64,000 nucleotides of DNA, taken from Planococcus koreensis (GTDB taxonomy: Bacteria; Bacillota; Bacilli; Bacillales_A; Planococcaceae). The notes under the pieces are model-generated. The model was not told the DNA's origin and did no database searches. It saw only the letters and a program-made list of their open reading frames with translations. Made by a program: the position numbers and the translations under genes. Shown piece after piece: positions 17,636 to 27,348 of the stretch. Every line of letters starts with the position of its first letter. The first letter of the stretch is position 1. The DNA lies in NCBI RefSeq assembly GCF_004761975.1, contig NZ_RQII01000030.1:1-64000 (forward strand). The letters run 5' to 3'.

Positions 17636-17664
17636 TTGCACAGGGTTCTTTGCAGTGTTAAAAT
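17636..17664 (+). promoter_or_regulatory. SigA-type promoter upstream of secA
   Basis: TTGCAC, 17 bases, TAAAAT. The 5' untranslated region is about 140 bases, with a weak hairpin near 17700-17730. The rest of 17591-17809 shows no gene. Confidence 0.6.
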
Positions 17665-17809
17665 GAGTCATGAGAATTTTTGTCATGGATTACTAAGAAA
17701 AGGCGCACCGGCAATAGCATTATTGTGCCTGCAGATTATTACACAATAGCAAAAGCGTTTTGGCATCTCATTAAGGGACAGCCAGACACTATACAGGGAG
17801 CGGTTATAT

Positions 17810-20329
17810 ATGCTTGGAGTATTGAATAAAGTATTCGATCCGAACAAACGGGACTTGAAAAGATTAGAAAAGACAGCGGATTCGGTTGAAGCATTGGCAG
17901 CAGATTATGCTGCTTTATCCGACGACGCGTTAAAAGCGAAAACGGATGAGTTTGTGGCGCGCCATGCAAAAGGCGAAACATTGGATGATTTGCTGCCTGA
18001 GGCATTCGCGACAGTCCGCGAAGCATCAAAGCGTGTTCTTGGCATGTATCCTTTCCGCGTTCAGATCATGGGGGCAGTGTCCCTGCATGAAGGGAATATC
18101 TCCGAGATGAAGACCGGGGAAGGTAAAACTTTGACATCGACACTTGCCGTCTATTTGAATGCACTTGCTAAAAAAGGCGTTCACGTTGTAACAGTCAATG
18201 AATATTTGGCAAGCCGCGATGCGATTGAAATGGGCCGTTTATATGAATGGCTCGGATTGACAGTCGGCATGAATTTGAACAGCTTGACGAAAGATGAAAA
18301 AAGAGCAGCCTATGCGGCGGATGTCACGTACAGCACGAATAATGAGCTTGGATTTGATTATCTGCGCGATAACATGGTGCTTTATAAAACTGATATGGTT
18401 CAGCGTCCGCTGAATTACGCAGTCATCGATGAAGTCGATTCAATTCTGATTGATGAAGCACGGACTCCATTGATCATTTCAGGTCAAGCAGCAAAAGCGG
18501 CCCAGCTTTATATGCAGGCAAATGCGTTTGCACGCCTTCTAATGAAAGACACGGATTACACGTTTGATGAAACAACAAAAGGCGTCGTGTTGACGGAGGA
18601 AGGCATCGAGAAAATCGAAAAAGCTTTCAGCATCGATAATTTATTCGACATGAAGCATGTGCGCTTGAACCATGCAGTGAACCAATCACTGAAAGCTCAA
18701 GTGACGATGCATAACGACGTCGATTATGTAGTGCAGGACGGCGAAGTGGTCATCGTTGACCAATTTACAGGACGCTTGATGAAAGGCCGCCGCTATTCTG
18801 ATGGCCTGCACCAGGCAATTGAGGCAAAAGAAGGCCTTGAAGTCCAAAACGAGTCAATGACGATGGCAACGATCACGTTCCAGAACTTTTTCCGTATGTA
18901 TTCGAAATTGTCCGGGATGACCGGTACAGCGAAAACAGAGGAAGAGGAATTCCGCAATATCTACAATATGAACGTCATTACGATTCCGACCAATAAACCA
19001 ATCATCCGTGATGACCGGGTCGATTTGATCTATGCAACAATCGCTGGGAAATACAAAGCGGTTGCAGAAGATATCGCTGAGCGCCATAAAAATGGCCAGC
19101 CGGTGCTTGTCGGTACGGTAGCTATTGAAACCTCAGAAATCATTTCAGCTTACCTGAAAAAAGAAGGCATCAAGCATTCTGTCTTGAACGCTAAAAACCA
19201 CGCTTCCGAAGCGGAAATCATTTTGAATGCCGGCCAAAAAGGCGCAGTGACAATTGCGACGAACATGGCAGGCCGTGGTACGGATATCAAGCTTGGAGAA
19301 GGCGTCATCGAAGCGGGCGGCCTTGCGGTGCTCGGTACAGAGCGCCATGAATCCCGCCGCATCGATAACCAACTGCGCGGACGTTCAGGCCGCCAAGGAG
19401 ATCCGGGTGTAACGCAATTCTATCTTTCATTGGAAGATGATTTGATGCGCCGTTTCGGCTCTGATGCAATGCGTTCGATGATGGGCAAATTGGGAATGGA
19501 TGATTCACAGCCGCTTCAGTCGAAGATGGTGACGCGTTCTGTGGAATCCGCCCAGAAACGGGTAGAAGGCAATAACTTTGACGCACGGAAACGTTTGCTG
19601 CAATACGATGATGTTTTGCGCCAGCAGCGTGAAGTTATCTATAAAGAACGGATGGAAGTTCTTGAAACCGGCAATATGCGTTCGCTAGTGGAAAAAATGA
19701 TCGATAGTTCAATTGAACGCATGGTCTATGCCCACACAGTTGACGAAAAACCGGCAAACTGGAATCTGAAAGCGATGTCTGAATTGATCGGTGCGAATCT
19801 GCTGCCGGAACATACCATTACTTTGGCTGACCTTGAAGGCAAGAACCAGCAGGAATTGATCGAATTCATCACGGCGGCTGTCAATAAACGCTACGATGAA
19901 AAAGAAGAGGAATTGACGTCGGACCGCATGCGCGAATTCGAAAAAGTCGTCCTTCTCCGTTCAATCGATACGAAGTGGATCGACCACATCGATGCGATGG
20001 ACCAGCTTCGCCAAGGGATTCACCTTCGTGCGTATGCACAGAATGACCCGCTTCGTGAATATCAACAAGAAGGATTTGCGATGTTCGAGGAAATGGTGCA
20101 GGCGATCGAAGAAGATGTGGCAAAATACGCCATGAAGGCTGAAATCCGCAGCAACTTGGAACGTGAAGAAGTTGCGAAAGGCCAAGCGGTTAATCCGAAA
20201 GAGGATGGGCCAGCGGCAGTTAAAAGAAAAGAACCCGCACGCAAGGATGTTTTAGTAGGGCGCAACGACCCTTGCCCTTGCGGCAGCGGCAAGAAATATA
20301 AGAATTGCCACGGTACGACAACAGCATAA
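17810..20329 (+). CDS. secA: Preprotein translocase ATPase SecA
   Basis: 839 residues, the usual length for Firmicute SecA1. Nucleotide-binding domain 1 has MKTGEGKT (Walker A) and [11 protein letters not shown] (Walker B). Further motifs are [21 protein letters not shown] and [10 protein letters not shown]. The C-terminal zinc/SecB-like tail [14 protein letters not shown] is intact. SecA drives secretory proteins through SecYEG using ATP. It is followed by prfB after a short hairpin, the conserved Bacillales order. Confidence 0.98.
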   Translation: MLGVLNKVFDPNKRDLKRLEKTADSVEALAADYAALSDDALKAKTDEFVARHAKGETLDDLLPEAFATVREASKRVLGMYPFRVQIMGAVSLHEGNISEMKTGEGKTLTSTLAVYLNALAKKGVHVVTVNEYLASRDAIEMGRLYEWLGLTVGMNLNSLTKDEKRAAYAADVTYSTNNELGFDYLRDNMVLYKTDMVQRPLNYAVIDEVDSILIDEARTPLIISGQAAKAAQLYMQANAFARLLMKDTDYTFDETTKGVVLTEEGIEKIEKAFSIDNLFDMKHVRLNHAVNQSLKAQVTMHNDVDYVVQDGEVVIVDQFTGRLMKGRRYSDGLHQAIEAKEGLEVQNESMTMATITFQNFFRMYSKLSGMTGTAKTEEEEFRNIYNMNVITIPTNKPIIRDDRVDLIYATIAGKYKAVAEDIAERHKNGQPVLVGTVAIETSEIISAYLKKEGIKHSVLNAKNHASEAEIILNAGQKGAVTIATNMAGRGTDIKLGEGVIEAGGLAVLGTERHESRRIDNQLRGRSGRQGDPGVTQFYLSLEDDLMRRFGSDAMRSMMGKLGMDDSQPLQSKMVTRSVESAQKRVEGNNFDARKRLLQYDDVLRQQREVIYKERMEVLETGNMRSLVEKMIDSSIERMVYAHTVDEKPANWNLKAMSELIGANLLPEHTITLADLEGKNQQELIEFITAAVNKRYDEKEEELTSDRMREFEKVVLLRSIDTKWIDHIDAMDQLRQGIHLRAYAQNDPLREYQQEGFAMFEEMVQAIEEDVAKYAMKAEIRSNLEREEVAKGQAVNPKEDGPAAVKRKEPARKDVLVGRNDPCPCGSGKKYKNCHGTTTA

Positions 20330-20342
20330 CAAGCAAGCCATG

Positions 20343-20373
20343 CCGAAGAGCGAATGCTCTTCGGTGTTATTTT
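20343..20373 (+). terminator. Stem-loop between secA and prfB
   Basis: CCGAAGAGC / GCTCTTCGG with a 4-base loop, followed by TGTTATTTT. The T-tail is weak, so read-through into prfB is likely. Confidence 0.55.
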
Positions 20374-20388
20374 GAGGAGGAACTTATA

Positions 20389-21492
20389 ATGATAGAATTA
20401 GCAAGCATCCGCAATGAACTCGACAAATCCGCCAGCAAATTGGCCGACTTTAGGGGGTCACTTTGACTTAGAGAACAAAGAAGCCCGCATTCAGGAACTG
20501 GACGAAATGATGTTGGACCCGAATTTTTGGAACGACCAGGATTCAGCGCAAGTGGTCATTTCAGAAGCGAACGGTTTAAAGGAAATCGTCAATACCTACC
20601 ATAACTTTGTCGAAACCCAGGAAAACCTGGAAATGACATTGGAATTATTGCGTGAAGAAGAAGATGAAGAATTGCATGACGAACTGGCTTCCGAAATGAA
20701 AGCTTTCATTTCAGAACTGGCCGATTACGAACTGACGATGCTGCTCAGCGAGCCTTATGATAAAAACAATGCGATTTTGGAATTGCATCCAGGCGCAGGC
20801 GGCACCGAGTCTCAGGATTGGTGTTCAATGCTGCTTCGCATGTATACGCGTTGGGCTGAAAAGCGCGGCTTCAAAGTAGAAACTTTGGATTACTTGGCTG
20901 GAGACGAAGCGGGTGTGAAATCGGTCACGCTCAGCATCAAAGGCCACAATGCTTACGGCTACTTGAAAGCTGAAAAAGGCGTGCACCGCCTCGTACGCAT
21001 TTCACCTTTCGATTCTTCGGGACGCCGCCACACATCGTTCGTATCATGTGAAGTGATGCCGGAATTTACCGGTGAAATCGAAATTGATATCCGTACGGAA
21101 GATCTGAAGATTGATACGTACCGCGCAAGCGCGCCGGCGGCCAGCACATCAACACGACAGATTCCGCTGTCCGCATCACTCACCTTCCAACCAATTCGGT
21201 TGTGACGTGCCAACAGGAACGCTCACAGATTAAAAACCGCGAGAAAGCGATGCAGATGCTGAAAGCGAAATTATATGCTCTTAAGATACAGGAACAGGAA
21301 GAGCAATTGCTTGAAATCCGTGGAGAACAAAAGGAAATCGGCTGGGGAAGCCAGATCCGTTCTTACGTATTCCACCCCTATTCAATGGTCAAAGACCATC
21401 GCACGAATTACGAAACCGGCAATCTCCAAGCTGTCATGGATGGCGATATTGACGGCTTCATCAATTCTTTGCTGCGTTCAAAAATGCAATAA
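20389..21492 (+). CDS. prfB: Peptide chain release factor 2, programmed +1 frameshift plus a second frame break
   Basis: RF2 recognises UGA and UAA and triggers peptide release. The first 25 codons from ATG 20389 end at the autoregulatory site: AGGGGG at 20452-20457, three bases, CTT, then in-frame TGA (20464-20466). A +1 slip at CTT enters the main frame ([15 protein letters not shown]...). That frame is normal up to IDTYRAS but then reads APAAST instead of [15 protein letters not shown], and stops at 21205. The rest ([20 protein letters not shown]...) lies in the frame starting at 21202. One base, a G near 21132, is missing from the GGQ codons. RF2 is normally essential, so this may be a sequencing error. 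Confidence 0.9.
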
Positions 21493-21497
21493 GCTGA

Positions 21498-21530
21498 AGC
21501 CCGGAAGCGAAAAACGCTTCCGGGCTTTTC
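21498..21530 (+). terminator. Terminator of prfB
   Basis: AGCCCGGAAGCG / CGCTTCCGGGCT stem with AAAA-type loop, followed by TTTTC. Confidence 0.85.
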
Positions 21531-21690
21531 AGACTGTTGAGAAACTTAAATGGTTGTTTTGCATTTCGCTTCAGACGGACGCTTTCCGCGGGGCGAGCGC
21601 CGAGCCGCTTCGTCGCTTTGCTCCTGCAGGGTCTCGTCTATCTCGCTAATCCCGCAGGAGTCGCCGCCTTCCGCTTCATTCAAAGGTATT
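21531..21690. repeat. GC-rich intergenic repeat-like element
   Basis: A GC-rich island in an AT-rich intergenic region with no open frame. It begins GACTGTTGAGAA and contains GACGGACGCTTTCCGCGGGG, GCTCCTGCAGGG and CCCGCAGGAGTCGCCG. The last two can pair (CTCCTGC-GGG with CCCGCAGGAG) into a hairpin. The wording is like dispersed intergenic repeats I know from Bacillaceae and Planococcaceae genomes. The GACTGTTGAGAA edge resembles sequence next to IS1182-type elements. No second copy exists in this window, so the repeat nature is inferred. The rest of 21691-21910 shows nothing recognisable. Confidence 0.5.
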
Positions 21691-21910
21691 TCTTAATATA
21701 GAAAATCATTTCGTTTACCGAAAAAGACGAAAGATATGCTTTCTGCAATGTCTATAGGTTCTCCAGATATGAAGCAAAATAGTTCCGACTCCCAAGGGAG
21801 CAGTGAAGCGATGCAGGAGCATATGTTTTAGCGGGGCTGTTTTGCGGAATATCGGCTAGCTTATACGCTCCATAATGAGATAGATGGCATCCTGCTTTAT
21901 CTTGATGAAG

Positions 21911-21939
21911 TTCACAAGCGGCGCTTCCTTTGGTATACT
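21911..21939 (+). promoter_or_regulatory. SigA-type promoter for the YitT-family gene
   Basis: TTCACA, 17 bases, TATACT, about 45 bases before the start codon. Confidence 0.65.
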
Positions 21940-21985
21940 CTGACAGGGTTAACGAGCATATAAAGGAAAGAGGATTCAAACCATC

Positions 21986-22858
21986 ATGATGAAAAACAAA
22001 CAACGCAACCGCAAAGATCCGCATCCGCTGCTGCGGATCTTTGGTGAATATTTCAGTATCATCGTCGGCTCCGCAATTGTGGCAATTTCCTTTAATGTAT
22101 TTTTACTGCCGAATGAAGTGGCTTCAGGCGGTGTGAGCGGCATCAGTACAATTTTAAAAGGCCTCTTCGACTGGAAGCCGGCTTTCGTTCAATGGGCGTT
22201 CAATATTCCGTTGTTCATTGCCGGCGTCATTTTGCTTGGGCGTAATTTCGGTGCCAAAACGGCAGTGGGTACGGTATTCCTGCCGTTTGTGGTCTTTTTG
22301 ACAGAAGCCTGGGAACCGTGGACGCTGAATCCGCTGCTTGGTGCTTTGTTCGGAGGGATTCTTGTCGGGCTTGGGCTTGGCATCGTCTTCCGCGGCAATG
22401 CATCAACTGGAGGAACCGATTTAGCTGCGCAGATTATCACGAAGTATACCGGTTTCACGTTAGGCACCAGTGTAGCGCTCATAGACGGACTGATTGTGCT
22501 AGCAGCTGCGCTTGTCTTTGATATTGAAAAAGGCTTATATGCTTTGGTCGGTTTATATGTGACGACGAAAACGATCGACTTGGTGCAAGTCGGCTTCGGC
22601 AGATCGAAACTTGTTTATATTATCACCAATAAACAAGTCGAAATGCGCGATGCCATCTATGAAGAAATTGACCGGGGCGTAACAAAGCTGACAGCAACAG
22701 GCGGCTATACAGAAGCGGAAAAGCCAATCCTTCTTGTGGTTGTCCATCAGACGGAGTTCACCCGGCTGAAAAAAGTGGTTAAAGATGTCGACCCTGGCGC
22801 ATTTGTCATAGTGTCTGATGCGGCGGAAGTGCTAGGAGAGGGTTTCAAAAGAGCTTAG
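21986..22858 (+). CDS. yvjA: YitT family membrane protein (DUF161 + DUF2179)
   Basis: 290 residues: about five or six membrane segments (YitT/DUF161, ~20-205, including NVFLLPNEVASGGVSGIS and GNASTGGTDLAAQI) and a C-terminal cytoplasmic DUF2179 domain (~215-285, GYTEAEKPILLVVVHQTE). The family is common in Firmicutes and without a proven function. The position between prfB and cccB/ftsE matches B. subtilis yvjA. AAAGAGGA serves as ribosome site; either of two adjacent ATGs could be used. Confidence 0.85.
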   Translation: MMKNKQRNRKDPHPLLRIFGEYFSIIVGSAIVAISFNVFLLPNEVASGGVSGISTILKGLFDWKPAFVQWAFNIPLFIAGVILLGRNFGAKTAVGTVFLPFVVFLTEAWEPWTLNPLLGALFGGILVGLGLGIVFRGNASTGGTDLAAQIITKYTGFTLGTSVALIDGLIVLAAALVFDIEKGLYALVGLYVTTKTIDLVQVGFGRSKLVYIITNKQVEMRDAIYEEIDRGVTKLTATGGYTEAEKPILLVVVHQTEFTRLKKVVKDVDPGAFVIVSDAAEVLGEGFKRA

Positions 22859-22908
22859 TATTGGTATATACTGTATTAGATAGATACTATAGCGAGGAGG
22901 AACATTGA

Positions 22909-23244
22909 ATGAAAAAGCAATTGATGGCTTTATTATTCGGTTCTGCATTGGTTCTTGGAGCATGCGGAGGCGGAGAAGATACTGCTGAACCGCCTGCAGA
23001 CTCAGGAGACGGAGACACGGCAGCTGTGGATGCTGAACAAGTTGTTCAGCAAAACTGTATTTCCTGCCATGGTGAAAATCTCGAAGGGCAAGGGAACTTC
23101 CCGCCGTTGAATGATGTCGGTGCCCGGTTATCAGAAGAAGAGATTTTAGGTGTCATTGAAAATGGCCGCGGGGCAATGCCTGCGGGAATCATTGAAGGCG
23201 AAGAAGCGACAGCTGTAGCGAAATGGCTGTCCGAGAAGAAATAA
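22909..23244 (+). CDS. cccB: Cytochrome c551, lipoprotein
   Basis: 111 residues. Signal peptide with lipobox LGAC (lipidated Cys about 19), then an acidic linker and a class I cytochrome c domain. The haem-binding motif is CISCH (about residues 46-50) and the likely axial Met is in GAMPAG. It is anchored on the outside of the membrane and passes electrons to cytochrome oxidase. Place next to ftsE as in B. subtilis. AGGAGG precedes the ATG. Confidence 0.92.
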   Translation: MKKQLMALLFGSALVLGACGGGEDTAEPPADSGDGDTAAVDAEQVVQQNCISCHGENLEGQGNFPPLNDVGARLSEEEILGVIENGRGAMPAGIIEGEEATAVAKWLSEKK

Positions 23245-23273
23245 ACCGGCCAAATGGCCGGTTTTTCTTTTTG
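23243..23273 (+). terminator. Terminator of cccB
   Basis: AAACCGGCC / GGCCGGTTT with a 4-base loop, overlapping the stop codon and followed by TTTTTCTTTTT. Confidence 0.85.
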
Positions 23274-23440
23274 CACAAGAATGATAATAATTTGCGGATA
23301 GAACATTTATGTGTTAAATTAAACGACGTTCTCCACAGCTGGATATGGCCCAATCAGCTATTACTTTATTCCTCTATAATGTTGGATGTATATCAACAAA
23401 CCCATTTGATACAGAACTGTAATAAAAAAAAAGGTTTAGG

Positions 23441-23449
23441 ATGTTATAA
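23441..23449 (+). promoter_or_regulatory. Extended -10 promoter element for ftsEX
   Basis: TGTTATAAT, an extended -10 (TGn-TATAAT), with no good -35. It lies about 70 bases before ftsE. The rest of 23274-23520 holds no supported gene. Confidence 0.5.
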
Positions 23450-23520
23450 TGATTCTGCCGGAATTTTTCAGTCAGATAAACTCAGCTTAGGGAAACTTAA
23501 TTCATATAGGTGGTTATTAA

Positions 23521-24207
23521 ATGATTCAAATGAAGAATGTTTATAAAAAATATCCGAATGGCATTGTAGCGCTCAACGGACTGAATGTTGAAATCGACCA
23601 AGGCGAATTCGTTTATGTAGTAGGGCCCAGCGGTGCTGGGAAATCGACTTTCATCAAAATGATGTATCGTGAAGAACGCCCGACTTCAGGGCAAATGTTC
23701 GTAGATGGCATTGATCTTGCTACATTGAAGAATAAAAAAGTGCCAATGCTGCGCCGCCAAATGGGCGTCGTATTCCAAGATTTTAAACTTTTGCCAAGGT
23801 TGAATGTTTACGAAAATGTTGCATTCGCATTGGAAGTTATCGAAGAATCACCTTCTAGAATCCGCGAACGTGTCTTAGACGTGCTGGATATGGTTGGATT
23901 GAAGCATAAAGCTCGCATGTTCCCGACGGAATTGTCCGGCGGCGAGGCACAGCGGGTATCGATTGCTCGCTCGATCGTCAATAAACCGAAGGTAGTTATT
24001 GCCGATGAGCCTACAGGAAACCTGGATCCTGAAACTGCATGGGATATCATGAACCTGTTCGAAAAGATCAACGCCACAGGCACGACGATTTTAATGGCGA
24101 CTCATAACAAGGAAATCGTCAACACCATTCGCCATCGCGTAATTGCCATAGAAGGCGGACTGATTGTCCGTGACGTAGACGGAGGTGATTACGGTTATGA
24201 AAGCTAG
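23521..24207 (+). CDS. ftsE: Cell-division ABC transporter ATPase FtsE
   Basis: 228 residues. Walker A GPSGAGKST (about 36-44), Q-loop VVFQDFKLLP, signature LSGGEAQR, Walker B VVIADEPTGNLD and the switch His in MATHNKE. FtsE works with FtsX, not to move a substrate but to activate a peptidoglycan hydrolase outside the cell. It overlaps ftsX by 11 bases. Confidence 0.97.
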   Translation: MIQMKNVYKKYPNGIVALNGLNVEIDQGEFVYVVGPSGAGKSTFIKMMYREERPTSGQMFVDGIDLATLKNKKVPMLRRQMGVVFQDFKLLPRLNVYENVAFALEVIEESPSRIRERVLDVLDMVGLKHKARMFPTELSGGEAQRVSIARSIVNKPKVVIADEPTGNLDPETAWDIMNLFEKINATGTTILMATHNKEIVNTIRHRVIAIEGGLIVRDVDGGDYGYES

Positions 24208-25081
24208 AACATTATGGCGCCATTTCCGTGAAAGCCTGAAAAGCCTAGGACGCAATGGCTGGATGACGTTTGCATCTGTCAGTGCTGTAACAGTGACCTT
24301 GCTGCTTGTTGGAGTTTTCGTCTTAATCATGATGAACTTGAACAAAGTTGCAGACGATTTGGAAAACGATGTTGAAATGAAGGTCTTTGTCTCATTGGAG
24401 ACGGACGAAGCTCGAAAGCAGAGCATCGAAGAAACGATAGTCGACATACCCGAAGTGGAATCAGCAGTCTATTCCACTAAAGAAGAAGAATTAGCTGATC
24501 TTGTTCTTGATTTCGGAAATGAGCTGGATTTATTCCAGCAAAATAATCCATTGTTCGACGTTTTTTATGTTAAAGCTTCAAATCCTCAACAAACTGGAAA
24601 TGTGGCAGCAGAAATTGCTGAAATTGAGAACATAGAAAAAGTCGAGTATGGCAAAGGCAAAATTGAGAAGTTATTCAATTTCCTGAATGCCGGAAGAAAT
24701 GTCGGTTTGGTGTTAATACTGGCACTGCTCTTCACAGCAATGTTCTTGATTTCCAATACGATCCGCATCACGATCGTGGCACGTCGCCGGGAAATTGAGA
24801 TTATGAAACTTGTAGGGGCGACCAACTGGTTTGTCCGTGTGCCATTCATACTGGAAGGCATGTGGCTTGGCTTGCTGGGATCGATCATACCAATCGGCCT
24901 GGTAGCAGCGCTCTACTATAATACGCTCGAATTCATACAGCCGAAATTGAGCGGGGAATTATTCCAGTTGCTTGACTTTACACCGTTCATCTACCAAGTG
25001 GGCGGCTTGATCCTATTGATGGGCGTCTTTATCGGCGTCTGGGGCAGTTTCATGTCAATCCGGAAATTCCTTCGCGTATAA
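24197..25081 (+). CDS. ftsX: Cell-division ABC transporter permease FtsX
   Basis: 294 residues from the ATG at 24197 (MKARTLWRHFRES), 11 bases after GGAGG; a GTG at 24185 overlaps the ribosome site. There are four membrane segments: one at about 20-45, then a large extracellular loop (about 50-170), then three near the C-terminus with the FtsX signature MFLISNTIRITIVARRREIEIMKLVGAT. The extracellular loop binds the hydrolase it controls. The LytM protein encoded next is the likely partner. Confidence 0.96.
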   Translation: MKARTLWRHFRESLKSLGRNGWMTFASVSAVTVTLLLVGVFVLIMMNLNKVADDLENDVEMKVFVSLETDEARKQSIEETIVDIPEVESAVYSTKEEELADLVLDFGNELDLFQQNNPLFDVFYVKASNPQQTGNVAAEIAEIENIEKVEYGKGKIEKLFNFLNAGRNVGLVLILALLFTAMFLISNTIRITIVARRREIEIMKLVGATNWFVRVPFILEGMWLGLLGSIIPIGLVAALYYNTLEFIQPKLSGELFQLLDFTPFIYQVGGLILLMGVFIGVWGSFMSIRKFLRV

Positions 25082-25164
25082 CATACAACTTAGAGATAGA
25101 GATGACAGCAAGATAAGAGAGAGAAGAAAAAAGAGAGAACGTCATCCGAAAGGGGAACACGAAC

Positions 25165-26640
25165 TTGGGCTCGAAGTCGAAATGGGTGTTGGCCAGTTTA
25201 TCATCCGTATTAGCGTTGTCGGTATTGATGCCGACCGCTAATGCGGATAAATTAACTGAGCTGGAACAAAAACAGCAACAAGCAGAACAGCAGCAAAATC
25301 AATTGAATTCAGGCATCTCTGAAAAAACTGGTGAAATGAAGAAAAATGAGACGACGTTAGAAAGAATCATGTCTCAGATTAAGAAACTGGAAGCTAAAAT
25401 CGGTGAAACCGAAGCGAAGATTTCCAGCGTAGAAGGCGACATAGAAAAAACAGTAACTGAAATAAATGAGTTAAAATCATCAATCAAGGAATTGGAGCGC
25501 AAGATTTCCGATAGAACGGAATTGCTTCAAGAGAGAGCCCGCGCTATTCAGTTGAGCGGCGGTTCTGTTGATTACATAGACGTATTGCTCGGAGCGAACA
25601 GCTTTATCGATTTCATCGACCGTTTTTCAGCCGTCAACACGTTGATTGATGCGGATCGGGAAATCATGAAAGAACAAGCACAGGATAAAAAAATGCTTGC
25701 AGAACAAAAAGCGCAAGTCGAAACGAAATTGGCGCAGCAGGAACAGCGCCGCGCTGAACTTGAATCATTGAAAGGCTCACTCAGCGGACAGAAAGCTGAG
25801 CAAGCCGGATTGCAAAAAGAATTGCAAGCAGAACAAAAACGTTTGGCAAGCGAGAAAGCCGACTTGGTTGATCAGCGCGAAGAATCGATTGAAGTTTCGA
25901 AAGAACTTGAAAACCAGATTATCGCAGAACAGGAACGTTTGGCTGAATTAGCCAGAAAAGCGGAAGAAGAGCGCCAGCGCAAATTAGCTGCTGAGCGTGC
26001 TGCGGCAGCGAAAGCGGCAGCAGAAAAGGCAGCGGCTGAACAAGCAGCGGCCCAGCTTGCGGCAGCACAACAGGCAGCGGCAGAAAAGGCAGCAGCGGAA
26101 AAAGCAGCTGCAGCTAAAAAAGCGAGTGCTAAATCTGAGCCGGCACCAAGCGCTCCAGCGGCACCAGCTGCAGCGCCAACGCCTGCTCCTGCGCCAACAC
26201 CTGTTGTATCTTATTCAGCACCGATCAGTGCAGACTTTATCCGTCCCACTTCTGGACGCTTCACATCTGATTTCGGATGGCGCGATATTGGCGCTGGCCA
26301 GGAATTCCACCAAGGTGTGGATATTGCAAATAGTGTTGGAACGAATGTCGTTTCAGCAGCGCACGGTTTCGTGTCTTATGCAGGTTCAATGGGCGGATAC
26401 GGCAATGTTGTCATCGTTACTCACTCAATTAACGGACAAACACACGCTACAGTTTATGCACACTTAAACTCAATTGGCGTTTCTGTTGGCCAATCAGTTT
26501 CTCAAGGGCAAAGTGTAGGGCAAATGGGCAATACGGGACGTTCATTCGGTTCGCATCTCCATTTTGAAATTCACGTCGGTCCTTGGAACGGTGCACGATC
26601 CAATGCAGTCGATCCTGAAAGATTCGTTTCGTTAAGATAA
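25165..26640 (+). CDS. Coiled-coil LytM (M23) peptidoglycan hydrolase, probable FtsEX effector
   Basis: 491 residues from a TTG at 25165 after AAAGGGG. A Sec signal peptide ends near ANA-DK (about 28). A long coiled coil (about 30-270) follows, broken near LLGANSFIDFIDRFSAV. Then comes an Ala/Lys/Glu-rich and Pro/Ala linker (about 275-350) and a C-terminal M23 domain. The zinc motifs EFHQGVDIAN (HxxxD) and SHLHFEIH (HxH) are intact, so the enzyme should be active. Coiled coil plus hydrolase is the EnvC/PcsB layout, and position directly after ftsX fits an FtsEX-controlled hydrolase. The tie is inference from layout. Confidence 0.88.
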   Translation: MGSKSKWVLASLSSVLALSVLMPTANADKLTELEQKQQQAEQQQNQLNSGISEKTGEMKKNETTLERIMSQIKKLEAKIGETEAKISSVEGDIEKTVTEINELKSSIKELERKISDRTELLQERARAIQLSGGSVDYIDVLLGANSFIDFIDRFSAVNTLIDADREIMKEQAQDKKMLAEQKAQVETKLAQQEQRRAELESLKGSLSGQKAEQAGLQKELQAEQKRLASEKADLVDQREESIEVSKELENQIIAEQERLAELARKAEEERQRKLAAERAAAAKAAAEKAAAEQAAAQLAAAQQAAAEKAAAEKAAAAKKASAKSEPAPSAPAAPAAAPTPAPAPTPVVSYSAPISADFIRPTSGRFTSDFGWRDIGAGQEFHQGVDIANSVGTNVVSAAHGFVSYAGSMGGYGNVVIVTHSINGQTHATVYAHLNSIGVSVGQSVSQGQSVGQMGNTGRSFGSHLHFEIHVGPWNGARSNAVDPERFVSLR

Positions 26641-26646
26641 GAAAGG

Positions 26647-26675
26647 CCGGCATCGACAGCGATGCCGGTTTTTAT
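26647..26675 (+). terminator. Terminator of the LytM gene
   Basis: CCGGCATCG-ACAG-CGATGCCGG followed by TTTTTATTTT. Confidence 0.88.
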
Positions 26676-26758
26676 TTTAGTCACAAATCAATGTCTGGCA
26701 TAGTGGATTTCAGCCCTTGGTTTATCGTATGATGAAAGTTAGGCGAGGTGAAAAAGCA

Positions 26759-27337
26759 ATGTCGAAAAAACTGATCGGCTTGACACTGGTTGCGGTATTG
26801 ATTGGGGTAGCGATTGCCGGAGTGGTAAAAGACAATATTGAAAAAACCACGGAATTCGACAATATCGCACTTGGCAGCGACGTTGATTTTTTGGCAACGG
26901 AGCAAGGGCTGGCAAAAGGTGAAATGGCTCCCGATTTCGAATTGACGACGTTGGACGGGAAAAGGGTCAAGCTGTCCGATTACAAAGGAAAAAAAGTGAT
27001 TTTGAATTTCTGGGCTACTTGGTGTCCGCCATGCCGGGCCGAAATGCCTCATATGCAGGCATATTATGAAGAGCAGGCAGCTTCGGATAATGTGGAAATT
27101 TTAGCAGTGAACTTAACAAAAGAAGATCATGGATTGGAAAAAATCAAGACATTTAAAGAAGAGTATGGATTGTCATTCCCGATTCCGATGGATGAAAAGG
27201 GAGAAATTGGCTCGTTGTATCAGGCTGTGACAATACCGACTTCCTATATACTGGATACACAAGGCCGCGTCCAAACGAAGTTTGTGGGGCCGATGGACCA
27301 AGCTACAATTGAAAACATCATATCGACTATGGATTAG
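26759..27337 (+). CDS. TlpA/ResA-like membrane-anchored thioredoxin
   Basis: 192 residues from the ATG at 26759 (MSKKLIGLTLVAV) after GAGGTGA. One N-terminal membrane anchor (about 5-22), then an AhpC/TSA-Redoxin domain: MAPDFELTTLDG, active site WCPPC and cis-Pro loop VTIPTSYI. Such proteins face outward and reduce disulfides, classically apocytochrome c (ResA) or spore and envelope proteins. Nearness to cccB is suggestive but not proof. The PLP-enzyme gene starts 11 bases later. Confidence 0.88.
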   Translation: MSKKLIGLTLVAVLIGVAIAGVVKDNIEKTTEFDNIALGSDVDFLATEQGLAKGEMAPDFELTTLDGKRVKLSDYKGKKVILNFWATWCPPCRAEMPHMQAYYEEQAASDNVEILAVNLTKEDHGLEKIKTFKEEYGLSFPIPMDEKGEIGSLYQAVTIPTSYILDTQGRVQTKFVGPMDQATIENIISTMD

Positions 27338-27348
27338 GGGGATAAAAG

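Noticed and set aside
20389-20466. prfB as a pseudogene because of the early TGA
   Set aside because: That TGA is the normal programmed frameshift site of RF2. Only the second break near 21132 is abnormal.
23223-23546. A 107-residue frame between cccB and ftsE
   Set aside because: It crosses the cccB terminator, has no ribosome site and no recognisable family.
25980-26200. Ala/Lys/Glu and Pro/Ala repetitive stretch as a DNA repeat
   Set aside because: It is in-frame low-complexity linker of the LytM protein, with varied codons, so it is a protein feature rather than a DNA element.
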